A stretch of 64,000 bases of DNA, taken from contig JAJZAT010000015.1 in assembly GCA_021799275.1 (NCBI GenBank), positions 1 to 64,000 of the forward strand, in the 5' to 3' direction. A program made the position numbers and the translations under genes. The notes below the pieces were generated by a model. It saw nothing but the letters and a program-made list of their open reading frames with translations. It had not been told where the DNA came from and made no database searches. Of the stretch, positions 41,706 to 51,295 are shown one piece after another (position 1 is the stretch's first letter; every line of letters begins with the position of its first letter). This stretch comes from Bacillota bacterium (GTDB lineage: Bacteria; Bacillota; Sulfobacillia; JAJZYS01; JAJYTV01).

Positions 41706-41999
41706 TTGGAGCTTGCGAGGCTGGGCCCGCCAATCTTTTTCTTGCTGCAGCTCGTCACCGCACAGATTTTCAGGTTCTTTCTGCCGGAACAGCTGACGGT
41801 CGGCAACGGTTCACAGACCGGGCAGCAGATGTATGTATCGCGACGCATCGCCATCTGGATCGGCCCGATCGCGGCACTCCTGGTCGGCATGCTGGCCTCC
41901 GTCCTCTCAGCGTCGTACGTCCTGCTGATCGACGCCGCCATCTATGTGGCGATGATCTACCTTTACCTCGCCAACCTGCGGGGCCGTCATCGCAGCTGA
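41706..41999 (+). CDS. Small membrane protein, 97 residues
   Basis: The TTG start is preceded by AGAGGAGGCG at 6-base spacing. The product has three hydrophobic helices: PPIFFLLQLVTAQIF, IAIWIGPIAALLVGMLA and YVLLIDAAIYVAMIYLYL, with a short basic tail. No family is recognised. It sits between veg and the HAD hydrolase. The region 42000-42257 that follows is GC-rich and holds no further gene. Confidence 0.6.
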   Translation: MELARLGPPIFFLLQLVTAQIFRFFLPEQLTVGNGSQTGQQMYVSRRIAIWIGPIAALLVGMLASVLSASYVLLIDAAIYVAMIYLYLANLRGRHRS

Positions 42000-42257
42000 C
42001 GCCCTGAAAACCTGGCCCCCGCCGTGGAGCGCGGCCGCGGCGCCTCGGGGCGCTCGGCTGCGTTTACGTATCCCTGGGCCGCGAACACCGCTTGCCTAGG
42101 TTCGCGGCGGCCCAACCGTGACGGGCCTCTTGGCGTATGCCGGCGCACATCGGGCCTCGCGTCCGGGGCCGGTGCGCGCCGCCCGTGCGGCGGCCGCAGG
42201 AGCGTGGCCCCGGTGTGCCGAACGTGCGCGGAAACCCTGTAGCGCGGAGGGGTCAGG

Positions 42258-42947
42258 CTGAACGTAGAGGCGGTCGTGTTCGATCTCTTCGGGACCCTGG
42301 TGCCGAGCTTTTCGGCGGAGGCGTACGAGCCCTGCCTTGTGGCGATGGCGGACGACCTCGCCGTCCCGCTCGCGTCGTTTCGCCGGGTCTGGAACGGCCA
42401 ACTCTGGCAGGACCGCGTGCTGGGGCGCTTCGCCAATGCCCAGGAGAGCATTGCCCGTGCCTGCGACGCCCTAGGTGCCAGCCCAGGAGGAGACGCGGTG
42501 GAGCGGGCGCTGGGGCGCCGGCTCGACTACGAGCGCTCGCTGCTCACGCCCTTCGATGACGTACTGCCCACCTTCGCGTGGCTGCGTGGGCAGGGCCTGC
42601 GCCTTGGACTCATCAGCAATTGTGCCATGGAGCTTCTGCCGCTTTGGGAAGAGACCGAGATCGCCCAGGGGCTCGACGCTGCGGTGCTGTCCGCGGCGGT
42701 GCACCTGGCGAAGCCGGACCCGCGCATCTACGGACTCGCCTGCAGCCGGCTCGAGGTGGAGCCGAGCCGGTGCCTCTACGTAGGCGACGGCAGCGACGAC
42801 GAGCTGCCTGGCGCCAGGGCGGTCGGGATGCAGGCGGTGCTCATCGCCGCGCGCCGCGATCATGCGGGGCGAAGGCGACAGCCGGAGGTGCACTGGAACG
42901 GGACCAGGATCGAAAGCCTCGCCGACCTCAAACGTCTCCTGGCCTAG
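42258..42947 (+). CDS. HAD-superfamily hydrolase
   Basis: The protein (229 residues from the CTG at 42258, or 223 from GTG 42276) has HAD motif I FDLFGTL, a helical cap, motif II LISNC, motif III with KPDPRIY and motif IV YVGDGSDDE. These are phosphatases of the haloacid dehalogenase/PGP subfamily. GGAGGGG lies 4-5 bases before the CTG, and the usual residues before motif I (EAVV) are kept only from there, so a rare CTG start seems likely. The substrate is unknown. It lies head-to-head-like near a second HAD gene on the minus strand. Confidence 0.82.
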   Translation: MNVEAVVFDLFGTLVPSFSAEAYEPCLVAMADDLAVPLASFRRVWNGQLWQDRVLGRFANAQESIARACDALGASPGGDAVERALGRRLDYERSLLTPFDDVLPTFAWLRGQGLRLGLISNCAMELLPLWEETEIAQGLDAAVLSAAVHLAKPDPRIYGLACSRLEVEPSRCLYVGDGSDDELPGARAVGMQAVLIAARRDHAGRRRQPEVHWNGTRIESLADLKRLLA

Positions 42948-42959
42948 GCGTCGCGGGGA

Positions 42960-43652
42960 CTACGAGGACGGTTCCTTTGCAACCGCAAGGCTGAGGAGCG
43001 CCGTGAGCGAGCGGACGCGCCCTTCGCGCAACTCGGGATGGACATCCCAGGGGTCGTAGAGGTACGCGACGAGCCCGGCGGCCCTGGCGCCCTCGACGTC
43101 GACGCCTAGGAGATCGCCGACGTAGCAGGCGTCGGCGGCGCCCACCCCCAGGCGATCGAGTGCGAGGCGGAAGATGCGCGGGTCCGGCTTCTCGACCCGG
43201 GCCACGTACGAATCGACCACCGTGCCGAATGCGTTGCGCAGGCCCGCCGCGGCGAGCTGCTCCTCGACACGCCCGTCGGAGTTCGAGACGACGCCGAGCA
43301 GGAGGCTACGCGCCTGAAGAGTGGCCAGGACGGCCGACGCGTCGGGCGCGGCGCGGCGCCACATGCCCTCGCGGGTGCCGAGGTGTTCCGCCTCCACGGC
43401 CCGCGCGAACGTTCGCTGCGCTGCCGCGCCGAGTCCGATCGCCTCGGCGATGGCGCCGAAATAGCCCTCGAAGAACTCCGTCGGGCGCCGCTGCATCTTT
43501 GGCGCCGGCCAGCCCATGCGCGAGACCTCCGCCGTCGCGCGGCCGAGGTCGTCTGCCGAGGCTCGGGCGCCAAGGCGTCTCGCGAGCGCGGCGAGCCAAG
43601 GGTAGTCGAGGTGGAGGAGCGTGTTGCCGGCGTCGAACAGGATCGCTCGCAT
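42960..43652 (-). CDS. HAD-superfamily hydrolase
   Basis: The 230-residue protein has nucleophile motif FDAGNTL at residues 5-11, cap helices with GMWRRA, motif II GVVSNSDGR, motif III EKPDPRIF and motif IV CYVGDLLGVDV. It resembles the other HAD hydrolase only in fold; the two are not simple duplicates. GGGAGG precedes the ATG. It is transcribed away from cphB, and its 3' end meets the preceding HAD gene (gap 12 bases). Confidence 0.85.
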   Translation of the reverse strand: MRAILFDAGNTLLHLDYPWLAALARRLGARASADDLGRATAEVSRMGWPAPKMQRRPTEFFEGYFGAIAEAIGLGAAAQRTFARAVEAEHLGTREGMWRRAAPDASAVLATLQARSLLLGVVSNSDGRVEEQLAAAGLRNAFGTVVDSYVARVEKPDPRIFRLALDRLGVGAADACYVGDLLGVDVEGARAAGLVAYLYDPWDVHPELREGRVRSLTALLSLAVAKEPSS

Positions 43653-43821
43653 GACGGGAACCTCCCTGCCGCAGGCTGCTGCGCCGCTCTTCCTTCTGCG
43701 GCGCGTGGGCAGGTTTCCTGCCGAATTCGCATGCCGCCAGGCCTGAACGGGTAGCCTCCTCGCAGTGCGGGCCGCACGTACAACACCACGTAGGCTCGAA
43801 TGCGGCCAGAGGGGAGACGGC

Positions 43822-44652
43822 ATGGCGAAGGGCGCTCTTTTGCTGATCGGCGGGCACGAGGAGCCGCGCGGCGACATCCTGCGCTGCTTCAGCGAACTCG
43901 TGGAGGGCTCGCGCGAGATCGCCCTCTGCACCCTGGCGACCGTGGAGCCCCAGGCGGCGTTCAAGCGCTACCGCGAGAGCCTCAAAGACCTGGGCGTGAC
44001 GGCGCTGCACCACCTGGACGCTCGCACGCGCGAGGACTGTAGCGACGAGCGGGGGATCGGCCTGCTCGAGCGGGCGGACGGGATCTTCTTCTCCGGCGGC
44101 GACCAGTTGCGCATCACGAGTGTCCTCGGCGGCACGCCATACGAGGATGCCTTGCGGCGTGCGCATCTTCGCGGAGCCGTGATCGGTGGAACCTCGGCCG
44201 GCGCTTCCGCGATGAGTTCGACGATGCTGGTCGGCGGCGAGGACGAGGAGTCCGCCCGGCGCGGCACGGTCACGATGTGCGCGGGTCTGGGCCTCCTGCC
44301 GGACGCGGTCGTGGACCAGCACTTCGCCCAGCGCGGTCGCATCAACCGCCTGCTGGCGGCGCTGGCGCAGAATCCCGGCATTCTCGGCATCGGCATTGAC
44401 GAGAACACGGCCGTGCTCGTGCACCCCGGCGAGCGCATGGAGGTGCTGGGCAGCGGCACGGTCACGGTGCTCGACGCCCGCGGTGCCTACGTCGGCGACG
44501 CCTCCGAGGCGGCCGTCGACAGGCCCATGCGGCTTGGCCCCGTCGCGCTCTGGGTGCTGCCCGAGGGGTCCGCGTTCGATCTGGCCCGCCGCGTGTCGAC
44601 GCATAATCAGGACTCCCCGGGGGAACATAGCGAAGCGCCTGCATCGCGCTGA
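43822..44652 (+). CDS. cphB: Cyanophycinase
   Basis: CphB is a serine peptidase that hydrolyses cyanophycin (an Asp-Arg polymer) to dipeptides. The 276-residue protein has the nucleophile S125 in GGTSAGAS, GGDQLRI in the preceding loop, DQHFAQRGR and GIGIDENTA. It lies 14 bases before the synthetase gene, so storage and release are coupled genetically. AGAGGGGAG precedes the ATG. The short C-terminal tail is unconserved. Confidence 0.95.
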   Translation: MAKGALLLIGGHEEPRGDILRCFSELVEGSREIALCTLATVEPQAAFKRYRESLKDLGVTALHHLDARTREDCSDERGIGLLERADGIFFSGGDQLRITSVLGGTPYEDALRRAHLRGAVIGGTSAGASAMSSTMLVGGEDEESARRGTVTMCAGLGLLPDAVVDQHFAQRGRINRLLAALAQNPGILGIGIDENTAVLVHPGERMEVLGSGTVTVLDARGAYVGDASEAAVDRPMRLGPVALWVLPEGSAFDLARRVSTHNQDSPGEHSEAPASR

Positions 44653-44665
44653 GGAGGAGCCTTTC

Positions 44666-47305
44666 GTGCAGATCCTCGCCTGGCGGTACTTCGAGGGCCC
44701 AAACCCGCACTGCCACAGGCCCATGTTGGAACTGGAACTGGAACTCGGCCGATTGGCCGAACGAACGACGAGGGAATTCCCCAGCTTCACCGACACCCTT
44801 TTGCGGGATGTACCCGGCCTCGGCGATCATCATTGCAGCCTGGGCTATGCCGGCGGCTTCGTGCTGCGCCTGCAGGAAGGCACCCTGCTCGGCCACGTGC
44901 TCGAGCATCTGGCGCTCGAGTTCCTGCATGGCTGCGGGGCCGAGGGCGTCTACGGCAAGACGCGTCAGATCGGGCGCAGCAGCCGCTTCCGCGTTGCGTT
45001 CGAGTCGCCGGAAGCCGAGGTGGGCCGTCTGGCGGCCGAGATCGCGCGGCAGTACATCGCGGCGCTCGTGGCGGGACAAGCGATGGCCCTTGAAGCGGAA
45101 CATCGGCGGCTGAGAGAGCTTTACGCCCGGCGTTGCCTGGGTCCCAGCACGGCCGCGCTCGCTGAGGCGGCTCTGCGACGCGACGTCCCCGTGCGCCGCG
45201 TAGCTGCCACCAGCATTCTCGAGCTCGGACACGGGCAGTACATGCACCGCGTGCAGGCGACCCTGACCGATCGCAGCTCCGCGGTGGCCGTCGATCTCGC
45301 GGGTGACAAGCAGCTCTGCAAGGACATCCTCGCGGCGCAGGGCATCCCGGTGCCGCGCGGCCACGTCGTGGAAAGCGCCCGGGAGGCGGTCGCGGCGCAG
45401 GCCGCGCTCGCCTGCCAGGTAGCGGTCAAGCCGCTCGCGGGCAGCCAGGGGCGGGGCGTAACGCTGGGCCTGACCGAACCCGAGGAGATCCAGGCGGCGG
45501 TCGCCGTGGCCCAGGCCGTGATGCCCGAGGTGCTTGTGGAGGAGCAGGTGCAGGGCAGACAGTACCGCCTGTTCGTCGTGGACGGCCGGGTGGTGGCGGC
45601 GGCGCAACGCCTGCAGGCGCAGGTGACCGGGGACGGGCGCAGCAGCGTCCAGGAGCTTGTGGCGCAGCTGAACCTCGATCCTCGCCGCGGCAGCGGCCAC
45701 GAAAAGCCTCTGACACGGGTGCCTCTCGACGCGATCGCCCTGCGCTGCCTCGCCCGCCAGGGTTTCCGCGCTGAGGACGTGCCGCCGATCGGACGCACCG
45801 TCCTGCTGCGCGAGGCGGCCAACCTCTCCACCGGCGGCAGCGCCGTGGACGTCACCGACGAGGTGGCGGAGCCGCATCGCCTCCTGGCCGAACGGGCGGC
45901 CCGGGCGATCGGGCTCGACGTCGCGGGCGTGGACATGGTCGCCACGGATATCACGGATCCCGCGAGTCCCGCGTGGGTACTCGAGGTGAACGCGGCGCCG
46001 GGTATCCGCATGCATCACCATCCGACGCTCGGCGAACCGCGTGACGCGGCGGGGGCCGTGATCGAGTCCCTTTATCCGCCAGGCAGTCCCTCACGCGTTC
46101 CTCTGGTGGCCGTCACGGGTTCGAACGGCAAGACGACGACGGTCCGTCTCGTGCGGCAGATGCTCGAGGAGACCGGCCTCATGGTCGGCTATGCCTGCAC
46201 CGACGGCCACGGCGTCGGCGACGACTCGCTCGGACGCGGCGACGATGCCGGCCCGCGCTCGGCCCGGGCGGTGCTGAGGGATCCGAGAGTCCAGGCGGCG
46301 GTGCTCGAGGTGGCGCGCGGCGGCATCGCGCGCGGCGGCCTCGGCTACGACCGCGCCGACGTCGGCTGCATCCTCAACGTGACCGGCGACCACCTTGGGC
46401 AGGACGGGGTCGAGACGATCGAGCAGCTGCAACTCCTGAAGGCCCTCGTCATCGAGGCGGTGCGGCCGCAGGGCCGCGTCGTCCTGAACGCCGACGACCC
46501 CGGCACGCCTCGCCTGCAGCAGCGGGCGGCCGCGCCGGTGATCCTGTTCGCGGCGCGTGCCGATGGCGTCGTGCTGCGCCGCCACGTGGCGGCAGGCGGC
46601 CAGGCGGTGGTGGCCGCCGAGGGGCAGCTCGCCGTCGTGCGGGGCGGCAGGGCGGAGGCGGTCCTGCCCATCGCGGAGATCGCCGTCGCGGGCGGCGGGG
46701 CCTGGAGCCCGATGCTGGAGAATGCCCTGGCCGCGGCGGCCTGCGCCGTGGGACTCGGCCTGCCGCCTGCCGCGATCGCCACGGCCCTGCGCGCATTTCG
46801 CAGCGACCCCGGCCAGAACCCTGGCCGCCTCAACATCCATGAGATCGGGGATGTGCGCGTCGTGGTGGACTACGGCCACAACGCCGCCGCGCTCTCCGCC
46901 GTCGCGCCAGGCCTCAGGGCGATGACGCGCGGACGTCTCGTCGGCGTCGTCGGCCTGCCAGGAGACCGGCGCGACGAGGACGCTCTGGCTCTCGGCCGCA
47001 CGGCGGCGGCCGCCTTCGACGTCGTGTACTGCAAGGAGGACCTGGACCGCCGTGGCCGAGCGGTCGGGGAGATGGCCCAGCGGGTCGCGCAAGGCGTGCG
47101 CCTTGGCGGCCGCCGGCCGCAGCTCGTGCTCTCCGAGCGCGACGCGCTGCGCGACGCGCTGCGCGAGGCGGAACCGGGCGACGTGGTGGCGGTCTTCTTC
47201 GAGAAGATCGGGCCCATCCTTGAGGAGATTGAGCTCTGGCGGGCCGGCAACGCGCCGGGCGCCAAGGGTGTGGCGTCGCTTGCGCGGCGGGGAGGCGCGG
47301 GCTAA
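44666..47305 (+). CDS. cphA: Cyanophycin synthetase
   Basis: CphA builds the nitrogen polymer cyanophycin from aspartate and arginine with ATP. The 879-residue length is normal. An N-terminal domain (HCSLGYAGGF) is followed by an ATP-grasp domain at about 215-475 (AVKPLAGSQGRGV, VEEQVQGRQYRLFV, WVLEVNAAPGIRMH) and a Mur-ligase-type domain with P-loop GSNGKTTT at 485-492 and NVTGDHLG. The GTG at 44666 follows GAGGAGGAG. In this position the usual Bacillus genes yabG and sspF are absent. Confidence 0.96.
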   Translation: MQILAWRYFEGPNPHCHRPMLELELELGRLAERTTREFPSFTDTLLRDVPGLGDHHCSLGYAGGFVLRLQEGTLLGHVLEHLALEFLHGCGAEGVYGKTRQIGRSSRFRVAFESPEAEVGRLAAEIARQYIAALVAGQAMALEAEHRRLRELYARRCLGPSTAALAEAALRRDVPVRRVAATSILELGHGQYMHRVQATLTDRSSAVAVDLAGDKQLCKDILAAQGIPVPRGHVVESAREAVAAQAALACQVAVKPLAGSQGRGVTLGLTEPEEIQAAVAVAQAVMPEVLVEEQVQGRQYRLFVVDGRVVAAAQRLQAQVTGDGRSSVQELVAQLNLDPRRGSGHEKPLTRVPLDAIALRCLARQGFRAEDVPPIGRTVLLREAANLSTGGSAVDVTDEVAEPHRLLAERAARAIGLDVAGVDMVATDITDPASPAWVLEVNAAPGIRMHHHPTLGEPRDAAGAVIESLYPPGSPSRVPLVAVTGSNGKTTTVRLVRQMLEETGLMVGYACTDGHGVGDDSLGRGDDAGPRSARAVLRDPRVQAAVLEVARGGIARGGLGYDRADVGCILNVTGDHLGQDGVETIEQLQLLKALVIEAVRPQGRVVLNADDPGTPRLQQRAAAPVILFAARADGVVLRRHVAAGGQAVVAAEGQLAVVRGGRAEAVLPIAEIAVAGGGAWSPMLENALAAAACAVGLGLPPAAIATALRAFRSDPGQNPGRLNIHEIGDVRVVVDYGHNAAALSAVAPGLRAMTRGRLVGVVGLPGDRRDEDALALGRTAAAAFDVVYCKEDLDRRGRAVGEMAQRVAQGVRLGGRRPQLVLSERDALRDALREAEPGDVVAVFFEKIGPILEEIELWRAGNAPGAKGVASLARRGGAG

Positions 47306-47320
47306 CCTCAGGTCGGGGGT

Positions 47321-48142
47321 GTGTCCGTGCGCTTTTTCGCGCCGGCCAAGCTCAACCTGAGCCTGGACCTGGGTCCCGCCCGCCCTGACGGGTACCACGA
47401 GATCCGTTCCGTGATGCAGGCGGTCTCCCTGGGGGACCGCCTGCACGTCGTGCCTGCCCGGGACCTTCGCGTGGAGAACCCGTCGGTGCCGGCGGGAGAC
47501 CTCGTGCTGCGCGCCGCGGAGGTGTTCCGCGCCGCGACCGGCGTGCGTCCGGCCGTGGCCGTGACGGTGCAAAAGCGCATTCCGATCGGCGCGGGTCTCG
47601 GTGGCGGCTCGAGCGACGCGGCCTGCATGTTGCGCGCCCTGCGCGATCTGCTCCTGCCGGACCTCCCGACCGCGCGGCTCCTCGAGATGGCGCGGCAGAT
47701 CGGGAGCGACGTGCCCTTCTTCCTCGGCCTGGGCCCGCGGGCGCTCGCCGTCGGGCGCGGCGAGATCCTGACGCCCCTGCCGCCGGGGCCTCCGCGCTTC
47801 GCGGTGATCGCCTGGCCTGGCGCGGGACTTGGCACGCGTGAGGTCTATGCGGCGAGCGGCCCGGGTACCGGGGATGCCACCGAGCAGGTCCTCGCTGGCG
47901 CCGAGCAGGCGCGCAACGACCTCGCGCCGGCCGCGCTGCGGCTCTGCGAGCCCTTGCGGGAGATGGTGGAGCGGGCGCAACGAGAGGGCGTGCGCCTGCA
48001 CGTGACCGGCAGCGGCAGTGCCGCGTTCGCTCTTTACGCCGACGGCCGGGCGGCGCGGGACGCGTTCGAGGTCCTGCGGCGCCTCGCCCCGCGGGCGATG
48101 CTCTGCCAGACGCTCGAGGCCTGGCCGTGGCACACGCCGTAG
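47321..48142 (+). CDS. ispE: 4-diphosphocytidyl-2-C-methyl-D-erythritol kinase
   Basis: IspE phosphorylates CDP-ME in the non-mevalonate isoprenoid route. The 273-residue GHMP kinase has APAKLNLSLDLG with the catalytic lysine at the N-terminus, the ATP loop IPIGAGLGGGSSDAACML and the third motif VTGSGSAAFAL. GTG 47321 begins 13 bases after cphA. It matches yabH/ispE of the Bacillus neighbourhood. Confidence 0.96.
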   Translation: MSVRFFAPAKLNLSLDLGPARPDGYHEIRSVMQAVSLGDRLHVVPARDLRVENPSVPAGDLVLRAAEVFRAATGVRPAVAVTVQKRIPIGAGLGGGSSDAACMLRALRDLLLPDLPTARLLEMARQIGSDVPFFLGLGPRALAVGRGEILTPLPPGPPRFAVIAWPGAGLGTREVYAASGPGTGDATEQVLAGAEQARNDLAPAALRLCEPLREMVERAQREGVRLHVTGSGSAAFALYADGRAARDAFEVLRRLAPRAMLCQTLEAWPWHTP

Positions 48143-48160
48143 CGTGACGCTTGCGCCCCG

Positions 48161-48183
48161 CCTGGCGAGCTGCGCCAGGATTT
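48161..48183 (+). terminator. Weak hairpin after ispE
   Basis: CCTGGCG pairs with CGCCAGG over a 5-base loop, with ATTTGA following. It lies 19 bases after the ispE stop. Confidence 0.4.
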
Positions 48184-48314
48184 GACCGCGCGACGGCGAA
48201 GGACCGCCGGAGGTCTTGCCGCGATCCACCCACGGCGTTCAGATGGTCACAGGTGGGCAGAGCTAGATGGCGGGGCGCGCGATGGCGGGAGTCGGGTCCG
48301 GGAGGAATGTCCAG

Positions 48315-49085
48315 GTGGTCGATGTCGTAGTCCTGGCTGGCCGGCGCAATGAAGGAGAGCTCAGATCCATCTCGGATGCCTCGTGGGAGGCGCTTGTGCC
48401 GATCGCCGGCAAGCCCATGGCGGCATGGGTGATCGAGGCGCTCAAGGCGTCCGGGGTGGCGGAGCGCATCGTGGTGGTCGGCCCTGAGGAGCTCAGGGAA
48501 CACCTGCGCGCGCAGGACGCCGTGATCACGCCCTCGGACGACCTCATCGAGAACGTGCGCCGCGGCGCGCACGCCATGAGCCTTGAACACCCGCTCCTGG
48601 TCGCGACGTGCGACATCCCGATGCTGACGCCGGGCTCGGTCGGCGCGTTCGTGAACGCCGCGGCGCAGAATCCCGCGGAGTTCCACTACCCCGTGGTGCG
48701 GCGCGAGGACGTCGAGAGGCGCTTCCCCGGCAACAAGCGCACCTATGTCCGGCTGAAGGACGGCACCTTCACCGGCGGCAATATCATCCTTCTCGATCCC
48801 AAGGCGGCCCCCCGCGCGATCAATGTCGCGGAAGAACTTGTGGCCCTGAGAAAGAAACCATGGCGTTTGGCTCTTAAAGTGGGCACCTCTTTCATGCTAC
48901 GATTGCTCCTTGGGCGGGCGACCGTCGCCGAGGCCGAGGAGCGTTTCTCCCGGCTGCTCGGCGTGGTGTCCCGCGCTGTGCCGTTGCCATATGCGGAGAT
49001 CGGAGTCGATGTCGACCATCCCGGCGACATTCCGTTCTGCGAGAAGGAGCTGCGCAGCACGGAAACGGGGGCGCGAGGTGGCTAG
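48315..49085 (+). CDS. MobA-like NTP transferase-domain protein
   Basis: The 256-residue protein is of the nucleotidyltransferase_3 type: VVVLAGRRN (a variant of the usual LAGGxGxR loop), PIAGKPMAAWVIEAL, LVATCDIPML with the metal-binding aspartate, and FTGGNIILL. It may transfer a nucleotide to a sugar or cofactor precursor. GTG 48315 follows GGGAGGA at 9-base spacing. The following purR gene starts inside its 3' end. The substrate cannot be assigned. Confidence 0.75.
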   Translation: MVDVVVLAGRRNEGELRSISDASWEALVPIAGKPMAAWVIEALKASGVAERIVVVGPEELREHLRAQDAVITPSDDLIENVRRGAHAMSLEHPLLVATCDIPMLTPGSVGAFVNAAAQNPAEFHYPVVRREDVERRFPGNKRTYVRLKDGTFTGGNIILLDPKAAPRAINVAEELVALRKKPWRLALKVGTSFMLRLLLGRATVAEAEERFSRLLGVVSRAVPLPYAEIGVDVDHPGDIPFCEKELRSTETGARGG

Positions 49086-49932
49086 GGAAGCGCGATACGC
49101 GCGGCTGCGGCGCATCATAGAATTGACCCGGCGCATCGCGACGGCGCCGGGGCGCCTCTATTCCCTGGCGGAGCTTTCCGCCGCCACCGGCGCCGCGCGC
49201 TCGACCCTCTCCGAGGACATCACCCTGATCGACGACGTGCTGCAAGAGAAGGGCCTCGGCGTCGTCGAGACCGTGACCGGTGCCGCCGGCGGCGTTCGCT
49301 ATCACGTGGGCTTCTCGCCGCCGCAGGCGCAAGACCTCGCGCAAGCGCTCGCCGTCGAACTGTCGGATCCGGAGCGGATCATTCCGGGTGGCTTCCTCTA
49401 CATGACGGACGTCATCTTTTCACCCCACTGGTCCGATCGCATCGGTGCCCTCTTCGCCGGGCGCTTTCAGGCGCAGGCCCCGGACATGGTCCTGACCATG
49501 GAGACGAAGGGTATTCCCCTGGCGCTCATGACGGCACGCTCGCTGGGCGTGGCGCTCGCGGTGGCCAGGCGCGAGAGCCGAGTCACGGAGGGTCCTGCGA
49601 TCTCCCTCAACTACGTCTCCTCCTCCGGCCGTATCGGTACCATGTCGTTGCCGCGGCGCGCCCTGCCGGCAGGCAGCCGGGTGCTCGTCGTCGACGACTT
49701 CCTCAAGGGCGGCAGCACGGTGCGTGGCCTCGTGGACCTGTGCCAGGAACTCGGGGCCGCCTGCGTCGGCATCGCGTCGCTCTGCGAGACGCCCTCGGAG
49801 GACAAGTACCTGCCCGCGCCGCAGTTCAGCGTTCTGCGGCTCGCGGCGGTGGATGAGCATCTGAGGCGGGTACAGCTAGGACCCTCGGATTCCTTCCAGC
49901 TTTATCTCGAGGAGGCACGTCATCATGCCTGA
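49078..49932 (+). CDS. purR: Purine operon repressor-like regulator
   Basis: PurR represses purine genes and is relieved by PRPP. The 284-residue protein has an N-terminal winged helix (RYARLRRIIELTRRIATAPG, LSAATGAARSTLSEDI) and a phosphoribosyltransferase-like domain with the PRPP loop VLVVDDFLKGGSTVRG and a GKGIPLALMTAR-type strand (ETKGIPLALM). GTG 49078 is within the last bases of the upstream gene, and its own end overlaps glmU by 8 bases. PRPP made by the downstream prs would be its ligand. Confidence 0.95.
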   Translation: MAREARYARLRRIIELTRRIATAPGRLYSLAELSAATGAARSTLSEDITLIDDVLQEKGLGVVETVTGAAGGVRYHVGFSPPQAQDLAQALAVELSDPERIIPGGFLYMTDVIFSPHWSDRIGALFAGRFQAQAPDMVLTMETKGIPLALMTARSLGVALAVARRESRVTEGPAISLNYVSSSGRIGTMSLPRRALPAGSRVLVVDDFLKGGSTVRGLVDLCQELGAACVGIASLCETPSEDKYLPAPQFSVLRLAAVDEHLRRVQLGPSDSFQLYLEEARHHA

Positions 49933-51289
49933 GGGGATTCGACCCGTCGTCCTGGCAGCCGGGAAGGGCACGCGCATGCGCTCCGAGCTGCCCAAGGCCC
50001 TGCACCGCCTGGCGGGCCGGCCGCTGCTCGGACACGTGCTTGCGGCGATCGAGGCCGCGGGTCTGCCGAAGGCGCTTTGCGTCGTGGGCTATGGCGGCGA
50101 GCTGGTCGAGGAGTACCTCGGCGAACGCGCCGACACGGTATGGCAGCAGGAGCAACTCGGGACGGGCGACGCGGTGCGCAAGGCCCTTGACGCGATCGGT
50201 GAGGATGCCGGATGGGTGCTCGTGGTCAACGGGGATTTGCCCCTCTTGCGCGGCGAGACCCTGAGGGCCCTCGTCGCGGAGCGGGGACCCATGGGCAGCC
50301 TCCTGGCTGCCGAGGTCGCGGATCCGAGCGGCTTCGGGCGGATCGAGCGGAGCGAACACGGCGGCCTCCGCCGTATCATCGAGGATGCCGACTGCAACGA
50401 GAGGGAGCGGGCCATCCGCGAGGTGAACGTTGGGGCCTACCTCCTGCCGCTCGCGCCCTTGCGCGAGGCGATCGCGCGGGTCGGCACGGAGAACGCGCAG
50501 GGTGAGGTCTATTTTGTCGATGCCGTGACGGATCTCGCCGCGCGGGGCCTGCTCTCGGTGGTCACGGTGAGCGCGGCCGACGCGGCGCAGGTCAACGACC
50601 GGCGCGAACTCGCCCTGGCGGAAGCGGCCCTGCGCCGCCGCCAGGTGGAACGGCTGATGGACGAGGGCGTCACCGTGCTCGACCCCTCGACGACCTATGT
50701 CGACGCGACGGTGGCGGTCGGGCGCGACACCATCCTGCATCCCTTCACGTTCCTCGAGGGCGAGACCAGGGTCGGCGAGGGCTGCGAGGTCGGGCCGCAG
50801 ACGCGCCTCCTCGATTCCGTGCTCGGCGACGCCTGCAAGGTCAGCTTCTCCGTGCTGGAGGAGACCGAACTTGGAGACGGCACCTCGTGCGGTCCCTTCA
50901 CGCATCTTCGTCCGGGAACGCGGACAGGCAGGCAGGTGTCGATCGGGAATTTTGTCGAAATGAAGGGTGTCGAGGTCGGCGACCAGACCAAGGTGCGCCA
51001 CCACAGCTACCTCGGCAACGCGGCCATAGGCCGACGGGTCAACATCGGGGCCGGTACGGTGATCGTCAACTACGATGGGCGCCGCAAGCACTTCACGCGC
51101 ATCAGCGACGGAGCGTTCATCGGCTGCAATGCGAATCTGATCTCCCCCGTGGAGATCGGCCGCGAAGGTTATGTCGCCGCCGGATCGACCATCACCCAGA
51201 ATGTGCCGGACGAGGCCCTCGCTGTGGCGCGCGAACGTCAGCGCAACATCGAGGGTTGGGTCGCCCGGCGTCGAGCACGGGAGGAGTAG
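49925..51289 (+). CDS. glmU: Bifunctional UDP-N-acetylglucosamine pyrophosphorylase / glucosamine-1-phosphate acetyltransferase
   Basis: GlmU makes UDP-GlcNAc for the cell wall. The 454-residue protein has the uridyltransferase loop LAAGKGTRMRSELPKALH, VNGDLPLL with the metal aspartate, and EVNVGAY. A left-handed beta-helix acetyltransferase domain begins at about 255, with GTVIVNYDG and DGAFIGCNANLI. The order purR-glmU-prs is that of Bacillus, though spoVG, normally between purR and glmU, is missing. Confidence 0.97.
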   Translation: MPEGIRPVVLAAGKGTRMRSELPKALHRLAGRPLLGHVLAAIEAAGLPKALCVVGYGGELVEEYLGERADTVWQQEQLGTGDAVRKALDAIGEDAGWVLVVNGDLPLLRGETLRALVAERGPMGSLLAAEVADPSGFGRIERSEHGGLRRIIEDADCNERERAIREVNVGAYLLPLAPLREAIARVGTENAQGEVYFVDAVTDLAARGLLSVVTVSAADAAQVNDRRELALAEAALRRRQVERLMDEGVTVLDPSTTYVDATVAVGRDTILHPFTFLEGETRVGEGCEVGPQTRLLDSVLGDACKVSFSVLEETELGDGTSCGPFTHLRPGTRTGRQVSIGNFVEMKGVEVGDQTKVRHHSYLGNAAIGRRVNIGAGTVIVNYDGRRKHFTRISDGAFIGCNANLISPVEIGREGYVAAGSTITQNVPDEALAVARERQRNIEGWVARRRAREE

Positions 51290-51295
51290 GGCGCA

